Assembly (NCBI RefSeq): GCF_036173065.1
Contig: NZ_CP108041.1
Coordinates: forward strand, 186,001 to 250,000
Reading direction: 5' to 3'
DNA length: 64,000 nt
DNA from: Rhodococcus sp. NBC_00297
Lineage (GTDB): Bacteria; Actinomycetota; Actinomycetes; Mycobacteriales; Mycobacteriaceae
The translations under genes and the position numbers were made by a program. Below, one piece after another: positions 8,660 to 20,158 of the stretch; positions within the stretch are counted from its first letter, which is position 1, and the number at the start of each line of letters is the position of its first letter. The notes beneath the pieces were generated by a model. That model searched no databases. It worked only from the letters and a program-made list of their open reading frames with translations, and was not told the DNA's origin.

Positions 8660-10156
8660 ATGGGCGACGAGGTCGAGCAGCGCACGTTCAGCCGTAAGGA
8701 CCGGCAGATGTTCCGGCACAAGGTGCAGGAGTGTCTGGACGCCCTGGCGGCGATGTTGGCGGACGACACCTTCCGGGTGGACGAGCCACGCCTGGGCATG
8801 GAGATCGAGCTCAACCTGGTGGACGAGTCGATGCAGCCGGCCATGGCCAACGCGGCCGTGCTCGAGGCGATCGCCGATCCGGACTTCCAGACCGAGCTGG
8901 GCCAGTTCAACATCGAGATCAACGTGGCCCCGGAACCGCTGGCGGGCGACCGGATGCGCATCCTGGAGAACGGATTACGCACCTCTCTGGACACCGCGGA
9001 CGCCCGTGCTCGTGAGCAGGGATGCGCCCTGGCGATGATCGGGATGCTGCCCACGCTGGGCAAGGATCACTTCGCCCACCAGTGGTTGTCCAGCAATCCG
9101 CGATACGACCTGCTCAACCAACAGATCTTCGCGGCGCGCGGCGAGGACATCGAACTGTCGATCACCGGGGTCCCTCTGCCCGGCAGCCACGACATCGAGT
9201 CGTTGAACGAGATCTCCGACACGATCCTCCCCGAGGCCGCGTGCACCTCCGTGCAACTACACCTGCAGGTCTCGCCGACGGAGTTCCCCGCGCACTGGAA
9301 CGCCGCGCAGGCGCTGGCGGGAGTGCAGGTGGCACTGGCCGCCAACTCCCCCTTCCTCGCCGGCAAGGCACTGTGGCACGAGACCCGGATCCCCCTTTTC
9401 GAACAGGCGACGGACACGCGCCCACAGGAACTCAAGAACCAGGGAGTTCGACCCCGCGTGTGGTTCGGCGAGCGCTGGATCACGTCGATCTTCGATCTGT
9501 TCGAGGAGAACTCGCGGTATTTCCCCGCGCTGCTGCCGGTCGTGTCCGACGAGGATCCGATGGCCGAACTCGCGGCGGGCCGAGCGCCCGGCCTGACCGA
9601 GCTGAAGATGCACAACGGCACCGTCTACCGATGGAACCGTCCGATCTACGACACCTCGAACGGCGAGCAGCACATCCGCCTCGAGAACCGCGTTCTTCCC
9701 GCAGGGCCGACCGTGCTCGACGTCCTCGCCGACGCGGCGCTGTACTACGGCACCCTGCGGTCGCTCGTCGACGCGGACCGGCCGGTGTGGACGCAGATGT
9801 CGTTCGACGCCGCCGTGGAGAACCTGCACTCGGCGGCCCGCGGCGGGTTCGACTCGCGGCTCTACTGGCCGGAGGTCGGCTGGATCTCGCCGCAGGAGCT
9901 GGTCCTGCGCCGACTGCTGCCCATGGCCGAGGCGGGTCTCGCGTCGTACGGCGTGGACACCGAGGTGCGCGACCGCTACCTCCGGGTCATCGAGGGTCGA
10001 TGCCTGCGCCGTCAGTCCGGATCGGTGTGGCAACGCAATGCCGTCGTCGCACGCGAGCGTGCCGGGGAGTCGCGCGAGCGCGCCGTGGCGGGCATGTTGT
10101 CCGACTACCTGCAGCTCATGCACGAGGGCGAGGCCGTCCACACGTGGTCGTGGTGA
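8660..10156 (+). CDS. Glutamate-cysteine ligase family 2 (GCS2)-like carboxylate-amine ligase
   Basis: A 498-aa ATP-dependent carboxylate-amine ligase-type protein. The GCS2 fold is indicated by RLGMEIELNLVDE near the N-terminus, QFNIEINVAPEPL (metal/ATP-binding Glu cluster), VQLHLQVSP, ANSPFLAGKALWHETRIPLFEQ, and the late HIRLENRVLPAGPT. It is longer than YbdK-type proteins (about 370 aa), having a C-terminal helical region from about 380. The start is probably ATG 8660, with GTG 8657 directly before it. This lineage uses mycothiol rather than glutathione, so gamma-glutamylcysteine for ergothioneine, or another gamma-glutamyl amide, are possible products; the sequence alone does not decide. 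Confidence 0.8.
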   Translation: MGDEVEQRTFSRKDRQMFRHKVQECLDALAAMLADDTFRVDEPRLGMEIELNLVDESMQPAMANAAVLEAIADPDFQTELGQFNIEINVAPEPLAGDRMRILENGLRTSLDTADARAREQGCALAMIGMLPTLGKDHFAHQWLSSNPRYDLLNQQIFAARGEDIELSITGVPLPGSHDIESLNEISDTILPEAACTSVQLHLQVSPTEFPAHWNAAQALAGVQVALAANSPFLAGKALWHETRIPLFEQATDTRPQELKNQGVRPRVWFGERWITSIFDLFEENSRYFPALLPVVSDEDPMAELAAGRAPGLTELKMHNGTVYRWNRPIYDTSNGEQHIRLENRVLPAGPTVLDVLADAALYYGTLRSLVDADRPVWTQMSFDAAVENLHSAARGGFDSRLYWPEVGWISPQELVLRRLLPMAEAGLASYGVDTEVRDRYLRVIEGRCLRRQSGSVWQRNAVVARERAGESRERAVAGMLSDYLQLMHEGEAVHTWSW

Positions 10157-10194
10157 GTGGTGGTGGGTCACAGGAGCGCTTGTAGGCTCGGGTG

Positions 10195-11496
10195 ATGGCC
10201 GAGACTTCCGCACCTGACCCATCCGAACTCGACACTGCGTCCGATCTCGACACGGCAGGGGATCGCGAGTTGGACGTCGTCGTCTACGGCGCCACCGGTT
10301 TCGTGGGCGCGCTCACCGCCGAGTACCTGGCGAATCATGCCCCGCAGGGCACGTCGATCGCTCTCGCGGGCCGGTCCCGATCCAAGCTGGAGTCGACCCG
10401 TCGCGGTCTGCCGTCCCGCGCCGCCGACTGGCCACTGCTCGTCGCGGACGCGGACGACGAGGCCGCGCTCACCGACATCGCTTCTCGCACACAGGTCGTC
10501 ATCACCACGGTCGGGCCGTACGCGAAGTTCGGACGCACGCTCGCGCACGTCTGCGCGGCGCAGGGCACGGACTACGTCGACCTCACCGGCGAAGTGCTGT
10601 TCGCTCGTCTCAGTGCCGACCAGAACCACGATCTCGCACACTCCACCGGCGCTCGGATCGTGCACTCCTGCGGCTTCGACTCGGTGCCGTCCGACATCGG
10701 CGTGCACGCGCTCTACTCCAAGGTCCACGAGGACGGAGCAGGCGACCTGACCGACACCACCCTCGTCGTGACGTCGATGAGCGGCGGGGTCAGCGGCGGC
10801 ACCATCGACTCGCTGCGCGGCCAGATCGACGAGATCACGAAGGACCGCGCCGCGGCGAAGATGGCGGCGAGCCCCTACTCGCTCAGCCCCGACCGCTCGA
10901 TCGAGCCGGATCTGGGACGCCAGAGCGACACCCCCATCGTCAAGGGCGCCGACATCCACCCCGATCTCAAGGGGTGGAAGGCACCGTTCGTGATGTCCTC
11001 GTACAACACTCGGGTCGTGCGCCGCACGAACGCGCTGCTCGGATACCCGTACGGCAAGAACTTCCGCTACAGCGAGGTCATGAGCGTGGGCTCGTCGCCC
11101 GCCTCCCCGGTGATCGCCGGTGCCGTGCTCGCCGGGCTGGGCGCCTTCGTCGCGGGCATGGCCTTCAAGCCCACCCGTTTCCTCCTCGACAAGATCCTGC
11201 CCAAGCCGGGCGACGGTCCCAGCGAGAAGACCCGGCAGAAGGGGCATTTCACGATCGACGTCTACACCACCACCAGCACCGGTGACCGGTACGTCTCGCG
11301 CGTGAAGGCGAAGGGCGATCCCGGCTACGCGGCCACCGCCATGATGCTGGGCGAATCGGCACTGGCGCTCGCGCTCAACCGTGACGCACTCCCCTCCGTC
11401 GGCGGCGGCGTGCTCACCCCGGCCTCCGGAATCGGTGACGCGCTGATCCACCGACTCCGCGGCGCCGGCATGGAGATCTCCGCGCGCAAGGTATGA
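10195..11496 (+). CDS. Saccharopine dehydrogenase-like / trans-acting enoyl reductase family protein
   Basis: A 433-aa Rossmann protein starting ELDVVVYGATGFVGALTAEYLA, followed by SIALAGRSRSKLE, VVITTVGPYAKFG and TDYVDLTGE. This is the pattern of the saccharopine-dehydrogenase NADP-binding family, which in mycobacteria includes Rv2449c and the trans-acting enoyl reductase Rv2953. HSCGFDSVPSDIGV follows at about 155. A hydrophobic stretch near residue 305 (PVIAGAVLAGLGAFVAGMAF) may associate with the membrane. True saccharopine dehydrogenase activity is unlikely; reduction of a lipid intermediate is more likely but unproven. The start is ATG 10195 (GTG 10192 adjacent). The stop overlaps the next start by 4 bp (ATGA). 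Confidence 0.88.
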   Translation: MAETSAPDPSELDTASDLDTAGDRELDVVVYGATGFVGALTAEYLANHAPQGTSIALAGRSRSKLESTRRGLPSRAADWPLLVADADDEAALTDIASRTQVVITTVGPYAKFGRTLAHVCAAQGTDYVDLTGEVLFARLSADQNHDLAHSTGARIVHSCGFDSVPSDIGVHALYSKVHEDGAGDLTDTTLVVTSMSGGVSGGTIDSLRGQIDEITKDRAAAKMAASPYSLSPDRSIEPDLGRQSDTPIVKGADIHPDLKGWKAPFVMSSYNTRVVRRTNALLGYPYGKNFRYSEVMSVGSSPASPVIAGAVLAGLGAFVAGMAFKPTRFLLDKILPKPGDGPSEKTRQKGHFTIDVYTTTSTGDRYVSRVKAKGDPGYAATAMMLGESALALALNRDALPSVGGGVLTPASGIGDALIHRLRGAGMEISARKV

Positions 11497-12866
11497 CCGA
11501 CCTGCTGCACCGGTACCAGGCCGACCTGGGTCTCGCTCAGGCCGCCGACATCACCGTGCGACCCGTGTCCGAGGGCGTGTTGTCGTCGACCCTGCCGGTG
11601 GCCGCGCTGGCCGTCGGTGCGGTCGCTGCACTCGGTTCCGCGGTCGACCGGTTCCGCGTCGCCTCGGGGCTGACCGCACCGTCACCGCGCGTGGTGGTCG
11701 GCGATCGGGTCGCCGCGTCGTTCGCGGGAGACAGACTGTTGCGCATCGACGGGCGGCCGGTCGCAGGGTTCGCCGCCCTGTCCGGCTTCTTCCGCACCGC
11801 GGACGGGTGGGTGCGCACCCACGCCAACTACCCGCACCACCGGGCGCGACTGCTCTCGCTACTCGAGCTCGCCGACGACGCCGACCACACCGCCGTCGCG
11901 GCGGCACTCCTCCGCCGCGAGGCTCTGGACGTGGAGGAGCGTGCAGCAGAACTCGGCGCGATCGTCGTGGCGGTGCGGACCCCGGACGAGTGGTTCGGCT
12001 CGGCGCCCGGCCGTTTCACGCGTTCCGGCCCCATCGTCTCGTCCACCGTGCGTCCCGACGGTCTGCCGTCGCTCCCCGAACCACCGACCGACCCGATGCG
12101 ACCGCTGGCCGGGGTGCGCGTACTGGATCTCACGCGGGTCATCGCCGGCCCGGTCGCCACGCGCGATCTGGCCCTCCTCGGTGCATCGGTACTGCGGGTC
12201 GACTCCCCACTGCTGCCGGAGATCGAAGCCCAGCACCTCGACACCGGCGCCGGCAAGTACTCGACACTCCTGGACGTGCTCGTCGACGACGACGACGAGC
12301 GACTGACGGCGCTGATGTCGTCGGTGGACGTGGTGGTCGGCGGCTACCGGCCGGGCTCCTACATCGACGACCACCTCCGCGCGCACCGGCCGAGCGGAGC
12401 GATCATCGGGACGGTGAGTGCGTGGGGCGGCCGGGGGCCGTGGGCACGGCGGCGCGGATTCGACAGCCTGGTGCAGGCGGCGTCCGGCATCGCGAACATG
12501 TGCGGCGGGAAGGCCGGAGGCCGGTCGGATGACGGCGGGACGGCCGGGGTTCCGGGGGCGCTGCCGGTGCAGGCGCTCGACCACGCGTCCGGCCACCTGC
12601 TGGCGGCGGGGATCGTCGACGCTCTGACCCAGCGCCTCGACGGTGGCATCGGTAGGACGGTGTCGGTCTCGTTGGCACGCACTGCCGCCTGGCTGCTCGA
12701 TGCCGACGGCAGGGTCGACACTCCGGCCGACCCCGTGCTGCCGACGGACGAGCACACCGTCCTCCACGACGACGTGCGCACGGCCCGACCGGCGCTCGCG
12801 GAGTACGACGATCACCCCTTCCCGGCCCGCCCGTGGGGACGCGACGAGCCACGCTTCCCGTCCTGA
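11493..12866 (+). CDS. CaiB/BaiF-type (class III) CoA-transferase
   Basis: A 457-aa protein translationally coupled to the preceding gene. The second half carries the class III CoA-transferase core: PLAGVRVLDLTRVIAGPVATRDLALLGASVLRVDSP, broken here by family-typical GxYSTLLDV, and later GTVSAWGGRGPWARRRGFDSLVQAASGI. The N-terminal 190 residues look like a degenerate first half, as in mycobacterial two-domain homologs. These enzymes move CoA between carboxylic acids through an aspartyl-CoA thioester. The acid used here is unknown. The gene ends 12 bp before the nucleoside hydrolase and belongs to the same run of plus-strand genes. Confidence 0.85.
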   Translation: MTDLLHRYQADLGLAQAADITVRPVSEGVLSSTLPVAALAVGAVAALGSAVDRFRVASGLTAPSPRVVVGDRVAASFAGDRLLRIDGRPVAGFAALSGFFRTADGWVRTHANYPHHRARLLSLLELADDADHTAVAAALLRREALDVEERAAELGAIVVAVRTPDEWFGSAPGRFTRSGPIVSSTVRPDGLPSLPEPPTDPMRPLAGVRVLDLTRVIAGPVATRDLALLGASVLRVDSPLLPEIEAQHLDTGAGKYSTLLDVLVDDDDERLTALMSSVDVVVGGYRPGSYIDDHLRAHRPSGAIIGTVSAWGGRGPWARRRGFDSLVQAASGIANMCGGKAGGRSDDGGTAGVPGALPVQALDHASGHLLAAGIVDALTQRLDGGIGRTVSVSLARTAAWLLDADGRVDTPADPVLPTDEHTVLHDDVRTARPALAEYDDHPFPARPWGRDEPRFPS

Positions 12867-12878
12867 CAGGATGGCGGC

Positions 12879-13922
12879 ATGACCGACGTCGACTCCCCCG
12901 CCCGCACTCGACTCCTCGTCGACGTCGACACCGGAATCGACGACTCCCTCGCTCTGGTCTACCTGGCTGCGAGTCCGAACGCCGAGATCGTGGCCGTGTG
13001 CTGCACGGCGGGCAACGTGCCCACCGCGCAGGTGACACGGAACACGCTGTCCTGGTTGGAGATATGTGGTCTGACCGACGTGGAGGTGGCCGTCGGCGTC
13101 GACGCACCTCTGGTCGCCCCGCTGATGACGACGGAGGACACGCACGGTCCGCTGGGAGTGGGCTACGCGAATCTGCCGGCGCCCACCATGACCGTCTCCG
13201 ATCGGACGGCGGCGCAGGCGTGGGTGGACCTGGCGCGCGAGAACCCGGGCGAGCTGGTCGGACTGGTGACCGGTCCGATGACGAATCTGGCTCTGGCACT
13301 GCGGCTCGAGCCCGCACTACCCGTGCTGCTGAAGCGTCTGGTGATCATGGGCGGCAGCATCGATCACCCGGGGAACACGACGCCCACCTCCGAATGGAAC
13401 GTGGCGGTCGACCCGGAAGCCGCAAAGGAGGTGTTCGACGCATTCGACGCGGTGCCTTCGGGCCGGGAGCCGATCGTGTGCGCCCTGGGCCTGACGGAAC
13501 GGATCGAGATGCGTCCGTCGCACGTGGCACGTCTGGCAGAGATCGCCGGATCCGTTCCGGTGGAGCACCTCTCGATCGACGAGGTGGGAGCACGCTCGAC
13601 GGCGTCCGTGCCCGTCGTGCGATACCTGACGGACGCGGTGCGGTTCTACATGGAGTTCCACCACGCGCAGGGTGAGGGATACCTGGCGCACATGCACGAC
13701 CCGTTCGCGGCGGCCGTCGCACTGCACCCGGAGATCGCCGAGTACGCCCTGGCCACCGTCGACGTCGAACTCGTCGGGACCCTCACGCGGGGAACGACGG
13801 TGGCCGACCGGCGCGGGTTCTGGGGACGTCGCCCCAATGCCGCGATCGCCGTGTCGACCGATCCGGACGCCTTCTTCGATCACCTGCTCGCGACGGTCGG
13901 GGCGTTCGCCGCCGGGCGCTGA
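12879..13922 (+). CDS. Inosine/uridine-preferring nucleoside hydrolase family protein
   Basis: A 347-aa cytoplasmic N-ribohydrolase. The calcium-binding aspartate motif appears as LLVDVDTGIDDSLAL at residue 12, CTAGNVPTAQVTRNTL follows, then LVGLVTGPMTNLALAL and VIMGGSIDHPGNTTPTSEWNVAVDPEAA (ribose and base contacts, split by family-typical turns), and late MHDPFAAAVAL with the conserved His-Asp. It cleaves the N-glycosidic bond of nucleosides in salvage; base preference cannot be read from the sequence. It ends 2 bp from the meaB stop on the other strand. Confidence 0.92.
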   Translation: MTDVDSPARTRLLVDVDTGIDDSLALVYLAASPNAEIVAVCCTAGNVPTAQVTRNTLSWLEICGLTDVEVAVGVDAPLVAPLMTTEDTHGPLGVGYANLPAPTMTVSDRTAAQAWVDLARENPGELVGLVTGPMTNLALALRLEPALPVLLKRLVIMGGSIDHPGNTTPTSEWNVAVDPEAAKEVFDAFDAVPSGREPIVCALGLTERIEMRPSHVARLAEIAGSVPVEHLSIDEVGARSTASVPVVRYLTDAVRFYMEFHHAQGEGYLAHMHDPFAAAVALHPEIAEYALATVDVELVGTLTRGTTVADRRGFWGRRPNAAIAVSTDPDAFFDHLLATVGAFAAGR

Positions 13923-13924
13923 GT

Positions 13925-14935
13925 TCAGCCGTCGAAGGCGGTCAGGATCTCCTGCGCACCCAGGGCCGCGGTGAGAGACCCGTCGGCCACGCGCCTCTCC
14001 ACGTCGGCGCGGACGGCGGTCACCGCGGGACTCGACGACAGTCGGCGCATCAGCTGGTCCTGCACCATGGTCCACACCCACTGGACCTGCTGGTCGCGGC
14101 GGCGGGCGTCGAAGTCGCCTGCCGCGGTGAGGACGTCGCGGTGGCGGCACACGGTGTCCCAGAACTCCGTGAGTCCGGTCTCCTCGATCGCGCTCATCGT
14201 CAGCACGGGCGGCGTCCACAGGGCGTCGTGCGGGTAGATCAGTCTGAGCGCTCCGGCGAGTTCGCGCGCGGCACCCTTGGCGTCGCGGAGATGGTTCCCG
14301 TCGGCCTTGTTGACGGCGACCACGTCGGCGAGTTCGAGGACACCCTTCTTGATGCCCTGCAGCTGATCGCCCGTGCGCGCGAGCGTCAGGAAGCAGAAGG
14401 TGTCCACCATGCCCGCGACCGTGATCTCGGACTGCCCGACCCCGACGGTCTCCACCAACACGACGTCGTAGCCGGCCGCCTCGAGCAGCACGATCGTCTC
14501 GCGGGTCGCCTTCGCGACACCGCCGAGGGTTCCCGACGTCGGGGACGGCCGGATGTACGCCTCGGGCGCGACCGTGAGCCGTGCCATCCGCGTCTTGTCC
14601 CCGAGGATGGAGCCCCCGGTACGGGTCGACGACGGATCCACCGCGAGAACCGCGACGCGGTGGCCCTTCTCGATGAGCGTCATGCCCAGGGCGTCGATGA
14701 ACGTCGACTTGCCGACTCCCGGTACGCCCGTGATGCCCACCCGATGTGACCCCCCGGCGTGCGGAAGGAGCTCGAGCAGCATCTGTTGGGCGAGGTCGCG
14801 ATGGTCGTCGCGGGTGGACTCGACGAGGGTGATGGCACGCGCCAGCCCGGCACGCTCACCGGCCCGCACCGAGGCCACGAGCGCGTCGAGATCGATCGCC
14901 GGACGCGTGGGACGTGCTGCGGTCGCGTCGGACAT
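13925..14935 (-). CDS. meaB: Methylmalonyl-CoA mutase-associated GTPase MeaB
   Basis: A 336-aa G3E-family P-loop GTPase that chaperones adenosylcobalamin loading and protects methylmalonyl-CoA mutase. Motifs are GITGVPGVGKSTF (Walker A), VLAVDPSSTRTGGSILGD, DVVLVETVGVGQSE (switch/Walker B) and VVAVNKADG (NKxD). The C-terminal helical dimerisation arm follows DAR. It starts at ATG 14935, 2 bp after the mutB stop, and closes the mutA-mutB-meaB operon. The toxin-antitoxin pair known between mutB and meaB in M. tuberculosis is absent. Confidence 0.96.
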   Translation of the reverse strand: MSDATAARPTRPAIDLDALVASVRAGERAGLARAITLVESTRDDHRDLAQQMLLELLPHAGGSHRVGITGVPGVGKSTFIDALGMTLIEKGHRVAVLAVDPSSTRTGGSILGDKTRMARLTVAPEAYIRPSPTSGTLGGVAKATRETIVLLEAAGYDVVLVETVGVGQSEITVAGMVDTFCFLTLARTGDQLQGIKKGVLELADVVAVNKADGNHLRDAKGAARELAGALRLIYPHDALWTPPVLTMSAIEETGLTEFWDTVCRHRDVLTAAGDFDARRRDQQVQWVWTMVQDQLMRRLSSSPAVTAVRADVERRVADGSLTAALGAQEILTAFDG

Positions 14936-14937
14936 GC

Positions 14938-17213
<2,276 letters not shown>

Positions 17214-17217
<4 letters not shown>

Positions 17218-19145
17218 GCGGTGTGTCCTTCCGTACGAGCCTCGCCGGTGAGTGCATCGAGAAGAGCACTCAGTTCGGCGACGGCATCGATGGTGAGCGT
17301 GAGATGTCCGTCCGGGGTCTGTTCCGGCGACGCGTCCGCGAAGGCCGAGGCACCGCCGGCGACGAGCACCGTCCGCACCCCCGCCGACCGCAGAGCGGCG
17401 ACGGCGTCCGGTCCCTCGGCGGCGTACCGCTTGTCGGTGCCGCACAGCACGGCGATCGGCGAGGCGGTCTCGCGTGCCACCGCGGTGAGATCGGCTCCCG
17501 CACCGGGGTTCACCGCCTCGATCCCGCCCGACGCCATGAGGTTCGCCGCGAACGTGGTGCGTCCGTTGTGTTCCGCGACGCTGCCCAACGGCGCCAGCAG
17601 CACCACCGGGCGACTGCCCTTGTCCGCCAACACCGCGTCGCTGCGATCACGCAGCGCCTCGAACTCGGCGGCGTACCGCGTCGCGAGACGTCCGGCGACG
17701 GTGCCGTTCCCCGAGGCCGCGGGCGTCGGCTCCTGCAGGTTCGGGAACTCGTTGACACCGGTGACCGCGGTGCGGCGGTGGGCGATGTCGCTCGCACGGG
17801 CGGCTCGGGTCTCCTCGACCCGGCGCGCGATCTCACCGGATTCCAGCGCGGCGCGGTAACCGCCGGCGGCCTCGACCGCCTGCAGAACCGACCACGCCGA
17901 GTCCGCGAGCGCGTCGGTGAGCGACTCGACGTACCAGGAACCACCGGCCGGATCGACCACCCGCCCCAGGTGGGACTCCTCGAGCAGGAGCAGCTGGGTG
18001 TTGCGCGCGATCCGTGCGGCGAAGGTCTGCGAGACGTCCGCGGCGCCGCCGGGAATCGCGGCGTCGAACGGCAGGACGGTCACCGCGTCGGCTCCGCCCA
18101 CACCGGCGCCGAACGCGGCCAGCGTCGTGCGCAGCATGTTCACCCAGGGATCGCGCTGCGTCATCATCGCCGCCGAGGTGACGGCGTGCTGTGGGGCCCC
18201 GCCGTGCTCCGGCGCCCCGAGCACCTCGGCCACCCGGGCCCAGACCCGCCGGGCCGCACGGAACTTGGCGATGGTCTCGAACTGCTCGTCGGTGGCCGCG
18301 AGCCGGAACTCCACCTGTCCCAATGCCTCGACAGTGGACAGTCCCGCCGCCGTGAGCGCGCGCAGATACTCGAGTCCGGCCGCGACGGTCAGACCGACCT
18401 CCTGCGCGTCTGCCGACCCGGCAGCGTGGAACACGGTGCCGTCCAACGTGATCGCGCGCACCCGCTCGGTGCGCGCCACTGCCCGCACCGCGAGATCGAT
18501 CGCGTCCTGCTCGCTCGCACCCGGGAGGTCGGCGAATCGATCGGTCAGCGGTGACGCCCCCAGTCGGACGTCGGCGGCGGCACCGCGCTCGTCCAGGAGC
18601 GCGAACAACGCGTCGGCCACCGCTGTGACGTCCGCACCCGCGTCCAGCGTCAGGGGCGCGAGGTCGAGCAGGACCCCGTCGAGTGCGCGGGCCAGGCCCT
18701 CGGCACCCACGGACGCCGTGTCGAGCCACAGGGCGCTCGTGCCGTTCTGCAGCGCGTCGAGGAGCTGGTCGTTGAGCGTCGCCGCGTCCGAGTCCGCACC
18801 GGCGGGACGGCCGAACCGACCGGCGACCAGCCACCCGACGTTGACGTCGCGATGCGCGTCCGTGCCACGCGTGAAGGGGAAGGTGCCGGGCAGCGGAGCC
18901 TCGGCAGTCTCGTCCAGCGGCCCGTACAGGGGCCGCACCGTGACCCCGTCGTACGTGGTCACTTCGAGCAGCGTCTCCGGATGCTCGGGGAGCTCCGAGA
19001 CGTCCACCCGACGAGCCTTGGCCAGCACCCCGGCCACGCCGCGGCGCCAGGTCGCGAAACCCTCCTCGGCGCTGCTCACCGGTACGGCCGCGCCGACGTC
19101 CTCGGCAGCGACGGAATCCGGTGTCCCGGTGTGTGACGTGGCCAT
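17214..19145 (-). CDS. mutA: Methylmalonyl-CoA mutase small subunit
   Basis: A 643-aa non-catalytic partner of MutB. The barrel portion contains [13 protein letters not shown], the [24 protein letters not shown] region, and [11 protein letters not shown]. The C-terminal B12-like domain is degenerate: the DxHxxG motif reads SVAEHNGR, as expected for the subunit that does not bind cobalamin. The start is ATG 19145 ([11 protein letters not shown]); the open reading frame runs on upstream to 19829 but that stretch is a shadow of the divergent gene. It is the first gene of the mutA-mutB-meaB operon, with its promoter in 19146-19332. Confidence 0.95.
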
Positions 19146-19332
19146 GTGTCCCTTTCGCGCCTGCGGATGCTGTGATGTTAACCGCACTCCGGGCACGCTA
19201 TCCCGAGTCCCATCACAGTGGCCTGAGACAAACTTCACACTAGTAGGGCGTCCGAGCATCGGTCCTCCTAGTGACCGTTCCGACCGCGTCGACGAGCACC
19301 GCTCGCATCGCTCTTCGGTAGCGTGAGCAGAC
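19146..19332. promoter_or_regulatory. mutA / TVP38 divergent intergenic region with inverted repeat
   Basis: A 187-bp divergent region. It contains an imperfect inverted repeat, CACTAGTAGG (19238-19247) and CCTCCTAGTG (19264-19273), one mismatch and a 16-bp spacer, that could be a regulator site. An AT-richer stretch TGATGTTAACCG lies next to mutA. No regulator gene is adjacent. Confidence 0.35.
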
Positions 19333-20043
19333 GTGACGACCCCCGACATCGACCCGCACGACACAGTGCCGTCGGAGGAGTCGATCGTCGTCGGAGGCCG
19401 CCGCGCGCTCGTGCTGCGCGTGGCCGCGACCGTCACCGTGCTCGCCGCCCTGATCGTCGTGGCACTGCTCGTCCCCCTCCCCACCATCGACCGCGTGCGG
19501 GAGTGGGCCGTCGCCGTCGGGCCGGCCTTCCCCCTCGTCTTCTTCGCGGCGCACGCGATCATCACGGTGGCGCCGATCCCCCGCACCCTGTTCACGGTGT
19601 CGGCGGGTGTGCTGTTCGGACCCGTGACGGGGGTCGGTGTGGCGGTCGCAGCGACGACCGTGAGTGCAGTGCTCGCGTTCCTGCTGGTCCGAGCACTCGG
19701 CCGCGACGTGGTGACCGCACGCTGGGACCATCCGGTGATCCGGGCCGTCGATTCCCGTCTCGCGCGACGGGGATGGTTGGCGGTGGGGAGTCTTCGACTC
19801 ATCGCGCCGGTGCCGTTCTCGGTGGTCAATTACTCCGCCGGCCTGTCTTCGGTGGCCGTGGTGCCGTTCGCGCTGGCGACGGTGGTCGGGGTGATCCCGG
19901 GAACGGTCGGCATCGTGTTGCTCGGCGACGCTCTGGCCGGTCACGGCGATCCGGTCCTGCTCGCGATCTCGGGGGTCTGCATTGCCGTGGGCGTCGTGGG
20001 ACTGATCCTGGACGCGCGGATGCCGGTGGCCGGCGATCGATGA
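19333..20043 (+). CDS. TVP38/TMEM64 (DedA-superfamily) membrane protein
   Basis: A 236-aa polytopic membrane protein. A cytoplasmic N-terminus of about 25 residues is followed by hydrophobic segments near 29-50, 58-85, 90-125 (split by PIPRTLFTVSAGVLFGP), 165-205 and 210-228. The central VAPIPRTLFTVSAGVLFG and RLIAPVPFSVVNYSAGL stretches match the two re-entrant, proline-containing halves typical of SNARE-associated/VTT-domain proteins. These are thought to act in lipid scrambling or transport of lipid carriers. Its position beside mutA matches Rv1491c. The start is GTG 19333. Confidence 0.88.
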   Translation: MTTPDIDPHDTVPSEESIVVGGRRALVLRVAATVTVLAALIVVALLVPLPTIDRVREWAVAVGPAFPLVFFAAHAIITVAPIPRTLFTVSAGVLFGPVTGVGVAVAATTVSAVLAFLLVRALGRDVVTARWDHPVIRAVDSRLARRGWLAVGSLRLIAPVPFSVVNYSAGLSSVAVVPFALATVVGVIPGTVGIVLLGDALAGHGDPVLLAISGVCIAVGVVGLILDARMPVAGDR

Positions 20044-20044
20044 G

Positions 20045-20156
20045 GTCAAGGTCACGGGCTTGATGTGGCCGGATCAAGGTCGACGATGAACTCTGTGCGT
20101 CGCAACGCATCAAGACTCGAGGCTTGATTCCGGCTGATCAAGCTTCTAGGGTTGAT
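20045..20156. promoter_or_regulatory. Phased array of seven CTTGAT/ATCAAG half-sites
   Basis: Half-sites, alternating in orientation, begin at 20045 (GTCAAG), 20059 (CTTGAT), 20073 (ATCAAG), then 20109 (ATCAAG), 20123 (CTTGAT), 20137 (ATCAAG) and 20151 (GTTGAT). Within each cluster the start-to-start distance is exactly 14 bp. The array fills the 115-bp gap between two plus-strand genes and overlaps the promoter of the HTH gene at 20159. The simplest reading is autoregulation by that HTH protein. Confidence 0.75.
20124..20152 (+). promoter_or_regulatory. Leaderless promoter of the HTH gene at 20159
   Basis: TTGATT (20124-20129), a 17-bp spacer and TAGGGT (20147-20152) end 6 bp before ATG 20159, so transcription would start at or near the A of ATG. 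Both boxes lie inside the CTTGAT/ATCAAG half-site array. There is no ribosome binding site, in line with a leaderless message. Confidence 0.7.
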
Positions 20157-20158
20157 CG

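Noticed and set aside
6966-13922. An integrated genomic island at tRNA-Leu
   Set aside because: No integrase, no duplicated tRNA 3' end inside the window and no shift in composition; the genes look like ordinary chromosomal ones.
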